7,818 nucleotides of DNA, taken from the NCBI GenBank assembly GCA_031263965.1, contig JAISES010000211.1, positions 1 through 7,818 on the forward strand, given 5' to 3'. The notes beneath the pieces are model-generated. The model had not been told where the DNA came from and searched no databases. It was given only the letters and a program-made list of their open reading frames with translations. Shown here piece after piece: positions 1 through 5,738 of the stretch. Within the stretch, counting starts at the first letter, position 1. Every line of letters begins with the position of its first letter. The translations under genes and the position numbers were made by a program. This DNA is from Prevotella sp. GTDB taxonomy: Bacteria; Bacteroidota; Bacteroidia; Bacteroidales; Dysgonomonadaceae.

Positions 1-59
1 AGCTTTGTAAATTGAATAATATTACGGCGAAGACTATTTTACGCGCAGGAAAATCAATT

Positions 60-180
60 AGAATATCGTAATAGGAGGTCTCTGAAACCGGGGATTAATC
101 AGGGATACCTGAAAAGGCCTTTTACACGTCATTGCGAGGGCGGTAGCCTACGACCCCTCCCTGAAAGCTTCATATCTGCA
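60..180. repeat. Palindrome-rich non-coding stretch
   Basis: No convincing gene is visible in positions 1-247. Within it lie several short palindromes in a row: TCAGG/CCTGA with a GATA loop (99-112), the perfect 12-bp palindrome AAAAGGCCTTTT (112-123), and a GTAG/CTAC hairpin nested within GAGGG/CCCTC arms (about 136-165), close to a GTCATTGCGAG string. Such strings are common in small dispersed bacterial repeats, so this may be a degraded REP/MITE-like element. That reading is inference. It lies downstream of the leftward rhodanese gene, where a terminator would also be expected, but no hairpin followed by a T-run on the minus strand is evident. Confidence 0.35.
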
Positions 181-247
181 TAGACTTGATAACGCAAGAA
201 ATACTGTCGGTTGAATTGACGGGAATAATATAATATTTACAGCTTAC

Positions 248-541
248 TCAGCTATTCCACATTTCGTATCCGCCATCGATGCTGTAAACATCGGTAAAAC
301 CTTCATCCGATAGAAATTGAGCCGCAATCCGGCTACTATTTCCATGATAACACATCACCAGTATAGTCGCATTTTTGTCTGTATTCGCTAGAAAAGCCGG
401 TAAAGAATCTTGATTAATATGAATGGCTTTGCTATCGTGATCGGCTTCGAAACTCTCTGCATCGCGGATATCCAAAAGGAGTCCCGTGTTATTTTTTAAT
501 ATTTTTTTAGCCAATAAAGGCGATATTCTTTTAACTGACAT
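248..541 (-). CDS. GlpE-like single-domain rhodanese (thiosulfate sulfurtransferase)
   Basis: This is a 97-aa single rhodanese domain. Rhodaneses carry sulfur as a persulfide on an active-site cysteine and transfer it to thiophilic acceptors; GlpE uses thiosulfate. The active loop is CYHGNSS with Cys64, the same loop as in E. coli GlpE, and the surrounding LLLDIRD (residues 21-27) and VYSIDGGYEMW segments are also GlpE-like. There is no signal peptide, so it should be cytoplasmic. The chosen start is the ATG at 541, which has a typical A-rich Bacteroidetes leader. An upstream TTG at 583 would add 14 residues that are not part of the rhodanese fold. It lies 43 nt downstream of the symporter gene on the same strand and is probably cotranscribed. 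The physiological sulfur donor and acceptor cannot be read from the sequence. Confidence 0.88.
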   Translation of the reverse strand: MSVKRISPLLAKKILKNNTGLLLDIRDAESFEADHDSKAIHINQDSLPAFLANTDKNATILVMCYHGNSSRIAAQFLSDEGFTDVYSIDGGYEMWNS

Positions 542-584
542 TTTTTGTTTTTTAGAGTATAATACAGTGAGTATAACAAGCAAT

Positions 585-2042
585 TTAGAGGTTTGTCCGG
601 TTAAGTTTCCTCTGCGAAATACAGATTAATCCGGTTACTGTCAATAATCCATTGAGTAATAATATCTCATACCCGACCTGATAACCCCCAAATTTGAGTA
701 AAATAAATTCTGTCAGATAACTAATGGCAGGAGCGAGGACACAAACAATAGGAGCAAATTTATCTTTTATGCTCATTTTGGTGAATAATCCGAAAAAGAA
801 TAACCCAAGTAGAGGTCCGTATGTGTACGATGCCAGTTTATATATCGTGTCCAGTATGCTGTTTTGGCTTATCTTATCGATAAAGAGTATAATGGTGAAA
901 AAGACAAGGCATACCAGCAGGTGTATCCTTGAGCGGATCTTTCTTGACATTTCCGGATCTTTCTTCTCTGTTCCAAGCAAGTCTACGCAGGTCGATGTTG
1001 TGATGGAAGTTAAAGCGGAGTCTGCATTGGAAAATGATGCGGCAACAATTCCTATCGTAAAGCAGGCTAATACCGGAAAGCCCAGATATCCGGCAGCCAG
1101 TATGGGCAGTATTTGATCCGGTTTTTCAGGCAGGGCGATTCCATGTGCAGAGATAAAGGCCAGCAGGAGAATCCCCAACGACAGAAAAAGATAATTCACC
1201 GGTATGAATCCGAAGCCGTATGCCACCATATTTTTCCGTGCATCTTTCAGGTTTCTGCATGTAAGGTTTTTCTGCATCATATTCTGGTCCAAGCCTGTCA
1301 TTACGATTACGATAAATATACCGCTAAGGAACTGTTTAAGAAAGTTTTGCTTCGATATCCAATCATCAAAAACGAAAATGCGGCTATGCCGGCTTGTACG
1401 TACGGTATCGATTACCTGAGAAAAATCAAAACCGAGCTTAGATGCAACTTGCCAGATAATGAGTATAAGTGCAGCTAACAGGCATGTTGTTTGTAAGGCA
1501 TCTGTCCAAATTATGGTTTTCATTCCGCTCTTATGAGTATAAGCCCAAATGAGTATTATTATTCCGGCTACTGTTGCATAAAATGGAATATTCCACTGAT
1601 CAAAAATTAATGTTTGCAGGATTAATGCAATCAGGTAGAGTTTCGATGCCGATCCTACAATTCGTGAAAGAATAAAAAAGGAAGCCCCTGTTTTATACGA
1701 AAAATTCCCAAAACGCATTTCCAGATACCCATAGATAGACGTCAGGTTGAGTTTGTAATAGAGAGGAAGTAAAACAAAAGCAACAATAAGATAGCCCGGG
1801 AAAAATCCCAGTACCATTTGCATGTAGCTCATATCAAATTGTCCGACCATTCCGGGAACAGAAACGAATGTCACCCCTGAGATAGAATCGCCCAACATGC
1901 CGATAGCTACTATATACCAAGGGGACTTTCTGTTGCCCAGGAAAAAAGCATCATTGTCGCTGCCTTTTTTACTGACAAAATAAGATATCAGCATCAATGC
2001 TCCGATGTATACAGCGATGATAATAAGCATCGATGTTCCCAT
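585..2042 (-). CDS. Sodium:solute symporter (SSS/SLC5 family), substrate unknown
   Basis: This 485-aa inner-membrane protein is almost entirely hydrophobic helices, about 13 membrane segments, the usual size and topology of the sodium:solute symporter family, which couples Na+ influx to uptake of sugars, amino acids, organic acids or vitamins. It starts with an outward-in hydrophobic helix (residues 6-22). A GDSISGVTFVSVPG segment (51-64) corresponds to the broken first core helix. FSNADSALTSITTS (337-350) corresponds to the core helix 8 whose hydroxyl residues form the Na2 sodium site in this family. The substrate cannot be assigned: Bacteroidetes have many paralogues. A GlpE-like rhodanese follows 43 nt downstream, which weakly hints at a sulfur-containing or anionic substrate, but this is speculation. 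Met5 is an alternative start; Met1 is preferred for its AAATATG context. Confidence 0.88.
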   Translation of the reverse strand: MGTSMLIIIAVYIGALMLISYFVSKKGSDNDAFFLGNRKSPWYIVAIGMLGDSISGVTFVSVPGMVGQFDMSYMQMVLGFFPGYLIVAFVLLPLYYKLNLTSIYGYLEMRFGNFSYKTGASFFILSRIVGSASKLYLIALILQTLIFDQWNIPFYATVAGIIILIWAYTHKSGMKTIIWTDALQTTCLLAALILIIWQVASKLGFDFSQVIDTVRTSRHSRIFVFDDWISKQNFLKQFLSGIFIVIVMTGLDQNMMQKNLTCRNLKDARKNMVAYGFGFIPVNYLFLSLGILLLAFISAHGIALPEKPDQILPILAAGYLGFPVLACFTIGIVAASFSNADSALTSITTSTCVDLLGTEKKDPEMSRKIRSRIHLLVCLVFFTIILFIDKISQNSILDTIYKLASYTYGPLLGLFFFGLFTKMSIKDKFAPIVCVLAPAISYLTEFILLKFGGYQVGYEILLLNGLLTVTGLICISQRKLNRTNL

Positions 2043-2088
2043 ATTTGCTCGTTTGGGGTAATGTTTTGTTTAGAAACTGTTTCGGTGC

Positions 2089-2096
2089 CAAAGATA
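2089..2096 (-). promoter_or_regulatory. Putative -7 box for the symporter-rhodanese operon
   Basis: Read on the minus strand the site is TATCTTTG, an exact match to the Bacteroidetes -7 consensus TAnnTTTG, about 47 nt upstream of the symporter ATG. No TTTG lies 19-20 nt further upstream; the nearest is 26 nt away, so the -33 element is weak. The predicted leader would contain the AGAAACTGTTT repeat motif at 2072-2082. Confidence 0.45.
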
Positions 2097-2233
2097 TTGC
2101 TTTCGACCCATAAAATATGTTTCAAACTGACAAAAAGTCTGCTATGATTGTTAAAATAACAATAAAGGTTTTCGACGTGGTTAAAAGTGTTAAAAATGAA
2201 CTTCAGCTATATAAAGTGTACGGATTTTGTATA

Positions 2234-2241
2234 TAAATTTG
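2234..2241 (+). promoter_or_regulatory. Putative -7 box for the htrA gene
   Basis: TAAATTTG matches the Bacteroidetes -7 consensus TAnnTTTG and sits 42 nt upstream of the protease ATG, giving a short AT-rich leader. No -33 TTTG is present at the expected spacing, so activation by another sigma factor or a regulator is possible. HtrA genes are often envelope-stress induced, but no specific operator is visible here. Confidence 0.35.
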
Positions 2242-2283
2242 AGACAGATTTTTAAATAAATGAAATAATAAAAATACTTACGC

Positions 2284-3870
2284 ATGAAAAAGATTTGGAA
2301 AAATATTTCAACCTATGTGTTGGTTGCATTAGTGAGTATAGGTGCAACATATGGAATGTATACTTATTTGGACTACAGGCGTGGTTACAGTTCGGCTGAT
2401 TCTTATAATTACGGGCATGAGTTCGATCAAAGCGGTGTTCGTTTAGCTTCGTTGACTTCAGACGGATACCCCGATTTTACAAAAGCTGCCGAAAATTCGA
2501 TACATGCGGTAGTTCATATTAAATCTACGGTAAAATCCCAGGCATCGCAAAGTCGCCGGCAACAAAGATCCGGAGATCCGTTTTTCGATTGGTTTTTCGG
2601 GAATCCTGACGGGAACGATTACCAATACCGCAGTCCTCAGCCAAGTGTAGGCTTCGGCTCCGGTGTTATCATTTCGAAAGATGGCTATATCATCACAAAC
2701 AACCATGTAATAGATAAAGCTACCGATATAGAGGTTACGCTAAACGACAACAGCAAATATACAGCTAAACTCGTAGGAACTGATCCCCAAACGGATGTTG
2801 CATTATTGAAGATAGAAGGGAAAGAATTTCCTTACATCCCGTTCGGAAACTCCGATAGTCTGAAAGTAGGAGAATGGGTGCTGGCTGTTGGCAATCCGTT
2901 TAATCTGACATCTACTGTTACAGCAGGTATCGTTAGCGCGAAAGGCAGGACAGGTATGGGTGGAATGGTAGGAAGTGATGGTACAAACCAAGCAATTCAA
3001 TCGTTCATTCAAACCGATGCTGCTATTAACAGGGGCAATAGTGGTGGAGCCTTGGTAAACACCAATGGTGAATTGGTAGGCATAAATACAATGATCTATT
3101 CCCAGACAGGCGACTTTGCCGGTTACGGATTTGCAGTGCCTATTTCTATTGCCGGAAAGGTTGTGGCTGACATTAAAGAATATGGAACTGTTCAACGGGC
3201 AGTGCTGGGAGTAAAAATTCAGGATATTTCATTAGCTAAAGATGTTGATCCGAAAATAGGCAGAACTGAAAGTGAAAGAGCTGAGTTGGAAAGGATACAA
3301 CGGCTCACTAAAGATATTAAAGCTACAGAAGGCGTCCTTGTTGCTGATTTTGCAGAACAAAGCCCGGCTAAACAAGCTGGTATACAGGAAGGCGACGTTA
3401 TCGTTGCTATCAATGGTGTAAAAGTGAAAACTTCGGGTGAACTTCAGGATCAGGTAAACAGATTCCGTCCGGGCGATAAAGTAAAAGTAGATATTGTACG
3501 TGGTAATACAAATAAATCTTACGATGTAACGCTTAAGAACAATTCCGGTAACACATCCGTAGTCAAGAAAGAAGATGGTATTGCTACTGTGGGAGCTTCA
3601 TTTAAGGATCTTTCAGACGATAAGAAGAAAAGCTTAGGCGTCAGCTATGGCGTAGAAGTAACCGGGGTTGATAATGCCGGTAAATTCCATAAAGAAGGAA
3701 TTACAAAAGGTTTTGTTATTCAGAAGATAAATAATCAGCCGGTATCTTCAGCAAACCAGGTGGAGGATATTATAGCTTCTACGGCAAACAGCCAGGATAA
3801 AGTTTTATTCATTTCAGGTATAACCTCTACGGGTGCGAGAAAATACCATGCCGTAGATCTGGGTGAATAA
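2284..3870 (+). CDS. htrA: HtrA/DegP-family periplasmic serine protease (Do family)
   Basis: This 528-aa protein is a trypsin-fold, ATP-independent protease and chaperone of the HtrA/DegP/DegQ family, which degrades or refolds misfolded envelope proteins. A hydrophobic stretch at residues 8-26 is a signal peptide or signal anchor directing it to the periplasm. The catalytic triad is complete: His141 (TNNHVID), Asp171 (TDVALLKI) and Ser253 (GNSGGAL). PDZ1 spans about 303-415 and a more divergent PDZ2 about 436-525, as expected for a two-PDZ DegP-type protein. Residues 85-120 form a Gln/Arg-, Asp- and Phe-rich loop before the protease core, in the place of the regulatory LA loop. PDZ1 carries a charged, probably helical insert at about 316-347. 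The gene stands alone, between a divergent symporter operon and rpoD, and is closed by a strong terminator. Confidence 0.95.
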   Translation: MKKIWKNISTYVLVALVSIGATYGMYTYLDYRRGYSSADSYNYGHEFDQSGVRLASLTSDGYPDFTKAAENSIHAVVHIKSTVKSQASQSRRQQRSGDPFFDWFFGNPDGNDYQYRSPQPSVGFGSGVIISKDGYIITNNHVIDKATDIEVTLNDNSKYTAKLVGTDPQTDVALLKIEGKEFPYIPFGNSDSLKVGEWVLAVGNPFNLTSTVTAGIVSAKGRTGMGGMVGSDGTNQAIQSFIQTDAAINRGNSGGALVNTNGELVGINTMIYSQTGDFAGYGFAVPISIAGKVVADIKEYGTVQRAVLGVKIQDISLAKDVDPKIGRTESERAELERIQRLTKDIKATEGVLVADFAEQSPAKQAGIQEGDVIVAINGVKVKTSGELQDQVNRFRPGDKVKVDIVRGNTNKSYDVTLKNNSGNTSVVKKEDGIATVGASFKDLSDDKKKSLGVSYGVEVTGVDNAGKFHKEGITKGFVIQKINNQPVSSANQVEDIIASTANSQDKVLFISGITSTGARKYHAVDLGE

Positions 3871-3885
3871 ATATTGATAAAAGCA

Positions 3886-3931
3886 AAATAACGCTTAAGC
3901 ATAAACTAATATGTTAGCTTAAGCGTTATTT
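3886..3931 (+). terminator. Strong hairpin terminator after htrA
   Basis: A perfect 15-bp inverted repeat with arms AAATAACGCTTAAGC (3886-3900) and its complement (3917-3931), separated by a 16-nt loop, begins 15 nt after the htrA stop codon. The right arm runs into TTTATTTAT. It probably ends htrA transcription and insulates rpoD. It lacks a long uninterrupted U-tract, so termination strength is an inference. Confidence 0.75.
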
Positions 3932-4027
3932 ATTTATACATACCCACTTACATAATAAAGTTCTATATTATTAACTTAAAACAATCATAAATAATCAATA
4001 AGGTGAAGAAGTGTGGTGTTTTTTCAG

Positions 4028-4035
4028 TATATTTG
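4028..4035 (+). promoter_or_regulatory. Putative -7 box for rpoD
   Basis: TATATTTG fits the Bacteroidetes -7 consensus TAnnTTTG exactly and lies 38 nt upstream of the ATG at 4074. No -33 TTTG is found at the right spacing. The box falls inside the longer open frame that begins with GTG at 4011, so that longer start would lie upstream of the predicted transcript start. This supports starting at 4074. Confidence 0.5.
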
Positions 4036-4073
4036 CAGACATTTTTGGGGTATTAAAATGTATATATATACAA

Positions 4074-4934
4074 ATGAGGCAGTTAAAGATTACAAAGTCA
4101 ATTACTAATCGTGAAAGTGCGTCTTTAGATAAGTATTTGCAAGAAATTGGTCGTGAAGATCTGATTACAGTCGAGGAGGAAGTCGAGTTGGCACAAGCCA
4201 TAAAAAAAGGGGATAGGGCGGCACTCGAAAAACTTACAAGAGCAAACTTGAGATTCGTGGTTTCTGTTGCAAAACAATATCAGAATCAAGGGTTGAGCTT
4301 ACCTGACTTGATCAATGAGGGAAACTTGGGACTAATCAAAGCTGCAGAAAAATTCGACGAAACCAGAGGATTTAAATTTATCAGTTATGCGGTATGGTGG
4401 ATTCGCCAATCTATATTGCAGGCATTAGCAGAACAATCGCGTATCGTGCGTCTGCCGCTCAATCAGGTAGGCTCGCTGAACAAAATCAGTAAAGCTTTCT
4501 CTAAATTTGAGCAGGAGAACGAACGCAAACCTTCCGCAGAAGAACTTGCCGAACAGTTAGACATACCGGTTGATAAAATAGCCGATTCGTTGAAAGTTTC
4601 AGGCCGTCACATCTCTATGGATGCGCCGTTTGTCGAGGGTGAAGACAATAGCCTGTTGGATGTGCTTGTAAATGATGATGCTCCGATTGCCGACCGTACG
4701 TTGATAAATGAGTCTTTGCAACAAGAGATTGAGCGGGCTTTATCAACTTTGACAGAAAGAGAAAGTGAAATTATCAAGATGTTCTTTGGTATAGGGTATC
4801 AGGAAATGACTCTTGAAGAAATCGGTGATAAATTTCAATTGACACGTGAGCGTGTTCGTCAAATTAAGGAGAAGGCAATCAAACGTTTAAGACAAAATTC
4901 ACGAAGCAAATTATTGAAAAGCTATCTGGGTTAA
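4074..4934 (+). CDS. rpoD: Primary RNA polymerase sigma factor RpoD (Bacteroidetes short sigma-70)
   Basis: This 286-aa housekeeping sigma factor directs core RNA polymerase to promoters of the -33/-7 type seen in this window. It begins directly in region 1.2 (about 15-48, [12 protein letters not shown]) and lacks the acidic region 1.1 of proteobacterial sigma-70, as is typical of Bacteroidetes primary sigmas. Region 2 covers about 49-123, including the core-binding [13 protein letters not shown] and the -10-recognising [10 protein letters not shown]. Region 3 spans about 130-205. Region 4, about 215-280, holds the helix-turn-helix [31 protein letters not shown] segment around 248-273. The start at 4074 is preferred to GTG 4011, because the 21 extra residues are hydrophobic, are not part of the family, and span the putative promoter. 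A GGTTAAA/TTTAACC hairpin (4929-4945) overlaps the stop codon. Confidence 0.96.
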   Translation: MRQLKITKSITNRESASLDKYLQEIGREDLITVEEEVELAQAIKKGDRAALEKLTRANLRFVVSVAKQYQNQGLSLPDLINEGNLGLIKAAEKFDETRGFKFISYAVWWIRQSILQALAEQSRIVRLPLNQVGSLNKISKAFSKFEQENERKPSAEELAEQLDIPVDKIADSLKVSGRHISMDAPFVEGEDNSLLDVLVNDDAPIADRTLINESLQQEIERALSTLTERESEIIKMFFGIGYQEMTLEEIGDKFQLTRERVRQIKEKAIKRLRQNSRSKLLKSYLG

Positions 4935-4945
4935 AAGATTTAACC
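4929..4945 (+). other. Hairpin overlapping the rpoD stop codon
   Basis: GGTTAAA (4929-4935) and TTTAACC (4939-4945) form a perfect 7-bp stem with an AGA loop that includes the TAA stop codon. It is not followed by a T-run, so it is not a canonical intrinsic terminator. It could protect the 3' end of the transcript or be accidental. Confidence 0.35.
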
Positions 4946-4961
4946 GTAGGTATGAAAAATA

Positions 4962-5112
4962 AAAGAGGGTGTGTCAATAGAAATTTCATATTCTCTTTTG
5001 TCATGTTGAATCGGCTAATGCCGAATGCTGTTCGTAAGAATAAGCGGAGCCAATGACAAAGAAATATAATACTTGTCTGATCGTGTGAATTTACTTTTGA
5101 CACACTTTCTTT
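4962..5112. repeat. MITE-like nested inverted-repeat element (about 151 bp)
   Basis: The outer arms AAAGAGGGTGTGTCAA (4962-4977) and TTGACACACTTTCTTT (5097-5112) are complementary over 16 positions, allowing two G-T pairs. Inside lie a second perfect 8-bp pair, TTTGTCAT (4997-5004) with ATGACAAA (5053-5060), and a central TCGGC/GCCGA hairpin with a TAAT loop (5011-5024). There is no transposase and no credible gene. Size, terminal inverted repeats and location between rpoD and a tRNA operon fit a miniature inverted-repeat element or a large palindromic intergenic repeat. Target-site duplications are not obvious because the flanks are simple A/T runs. Confidence 0.6.
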
Positions 5113-5128
5113 CTTTTTATAAAAAACA

Positions 5129-5177
5129 TTTAGAAACTGTTTCTTAGAATTGCTAAAAAATAGCAAGCATTTTTTTT
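5129..5177 (+). terminator. AGAAACTGTTT repeat copy with hairpin and U-tract
   Basis: A TTTAGAAACTGTTTC block (5129-5143) is followed by a TTGCTA/TAGCAA hairpin (5150-5155 with 5161-5166, five-A loop) and, after GCA, a run of T ending at 5177. The order, motif then ATAGCAA then T-run, parallels the terminator after the ATPase operon. It may terminate transcription coming from rpoD. Its T-run overlaps the -33 box of the tRNA promoter. Confidence 0.45.
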
Positions 5178-5205
5178 GCAAATATAAAAATAGCCTTTAT
5201 CTTTG
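5175..5205 (+). promoter_or_regulatory. tRNA operon promoter (-33 TTTG / -7 TATCTTTG)
   Basis: TTTG (5175-5178) and TATCTTTG (5198-5205) are separated by 19 nt, the consensus spacing for the Bacteroidetes housekeeping sigma factor. This is the only promoter in the window where both elements match. The start of transcription is expected just upstream of the tRNA-Gly gene at 5217. Confidence 0.8.
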
Positions 5206-5216
5206 CACACTCAATT

Positions 5217-5289
<73 letters not shown>

Positions 5290-5293
5290 CTGG

Positions 5294-5316
5294 ATGTGAC
5301 AACAGTCACATTTTTT
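5294..5316 (+). terminator. Weak hairpin with T-run between the two tRNAs
   Basis: ATGTGAC (5294-5300) and GTCACAT (5305-5311) form a 7-bp stem with an AACA loop, and the T-run 5311-5316 follows. It looks like a weak intrinsic terminator or attenuator, or a processing hairpin. No separate promoter is seen for tRNA-Leu, so read-through is probably substantial. Confidence 0.4.
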
Positions 5317-5322
5317 GTTTAG

Positions 5323-5406
5323 GCGCACGTGGTGAAATTGGTAGACACGCTACTTTGAGGGGGTAGTTTCCGTATGGATGTGCGAGTTCGAGTCTCGCCG
5401 TGCGCA
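5323..5406 (+). tRNA. tRNA-Leu (anticodon GAG)
   Basis: This is an 84-nt class II tRNA. The acceptor stem is GCGCACG with CGTGCGC. The D-stem is GTG/CAC with an AAATTGGTAGA loop. The anticodon stem is CTACT/GGTAG, with loop TTGAGGG and GAG at 5357-5359. A long variable arm (about 5367-5381) and the T-arm GCGAG/CTCGC with TTCGAGT follow. The discriminator base is A and no CCA is encoded. The 3' end borders the accessory region, and tRNA 3' ends are frequent integration targets, but no matching repeat of this end is found elsewhere in the window. Confidence 0.97.
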
Positions 5407-5446
5407 CAAAGGGTTTCAAGAAATTGGAGCCCTTTCTTATTTGAGC

Positions 5447-5472
5447 TTTGGTATTAATTTTGGTATCAATTT
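5447..5472. repeat. Tandem TTTGGTAT(T/C)AATTT direct repeat
   Basis: Two 14-nt copies (5447-5460 and 5459-5472), sharing two bases, differ at one position and have a 12-nt period. They lie 41 nt beyond the tRNA-Leu 3' end. Short direct repeats of this sort can be recombinase arm sites, but here there is no integrase gene to support that. Confidence 0.5.
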
Positions 5473-5620
5473 TTGAATAAAAAAAGACTACAACTCCCCC
5501 AAAACATTGCCCGTATCTTTTTCATTTATTTCGGGAATTTCAGAATGGGTACTATCGTAGTCTCCAAAAAAGAAAACCCCCCGCAAGAATCTTCTAAGAT
5601 ATTATTCCATTTTCAAAAGT

Positions 5621-5651
5621 TTCTTTATTTCTTCGTTCAGAAATAAAAGAA
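5621..5651. promoter_or_regulatory. Inverted repeat just upstream of the operon promoter
   Basis: TTTATTTC (5624-5631) and GAAATAAA (5640-5647) are perfect 8-bp arms around an 8-nt loop. They extend by three pairs (TTC 5621-5623 with GAA 5649-5651) if A5648 is bulged. The repeat ends 19 nt before the -7 box, the region where a -33 element or operator would lie. It may be an operator or a chance AT-rich hairpin. Confidence 0.35.
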
Positions 5652-5670
5652 TAATATTGTTAATATTTTC

Positions 5671-5678
5671 TATCTTTG
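5671..5678 (+). promoter_or_regulatory. Putative -7 box for the ATPase-DUF4276 operon
   Basis: TATCTTTG is identical to the -7 box of the tRNA operon and lies 60 nt upstream of the ATPase ATG. There is no TTTG 19-20 nt upstream, so the promoter may be weak, regulated, or dependent on the neighbouring inverted repeat. Confidence 0.5.
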
Positions 5679-5738
5679 TTCCATAGTAAAACTAAAAATA
5701 TTGAGAATCTGATATAAATTATCTTATCCAAAGCAGAT

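Larger units (their letters stand above)
5407..5738. other. 332-nt intergenic region between tRNA-Leu and the ATPase operon
   Basis: No convincing gene lies here. From left to right it contains: AAAGGG/CCCTTT arms (5408-5413 and 5429-5434), a possible tRNA-operon terminator; two tandem copies of TTTGGTAT(T/C)AATTT with a 12-nt period (5447-5472); AGACTAC/GTAGTCT arms about 65 nt apart (5485-5491 and 5557-5563); a short open minus-strand stretch (5488-5601) without a start codon; a hairpin (5621-5651); and a -7 box (5671-5678). The mixture of short repeats and a possible gene remnant suits a boundary between conserved chromosome and inserted material, but no integrase or att pair is visible. 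Confidence 0.6.

Noticed and set aside
542..583. N-terminal extension of the rhodanese from TTG 583
   Set aside because: The ATG at 541 has a typical A-rich leader and gives the normal GlpE length.
724..1478. Plus-strand open frames of 121-130 codons inside the symporter gene
   Set aside because: They are antisense to a well-supported membrane protein and their translations lack recognisable domains.
2803..3195. 130-codon minus-strand frame inside htrA
   Set aside because: It is antisense to the protease core containing the catalytic Ser region; the htrA frame is clearly the coding one.
4011..4073. N-terminal extension of RpoD from GTG 4011
   Set aside because: The added 21 residues are hydrophobic and not in the family, and the -7 box TATATTTG lies inside them.
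4879..5181. 100-codon open frame on the minus strand
   Set aside because: It runs through the rpoD 3' end, the MITE-like palindrome and the tRNA promoter, has low-complexity composition and no family resemblance.
5485..5563. AGACTAC/GTAGTCT as ends of a tiny mobile element
   Set aside because: Seven-base arms 65 nt apart are expected by chance in this AT-rich stretch, and no target duplication is clear.
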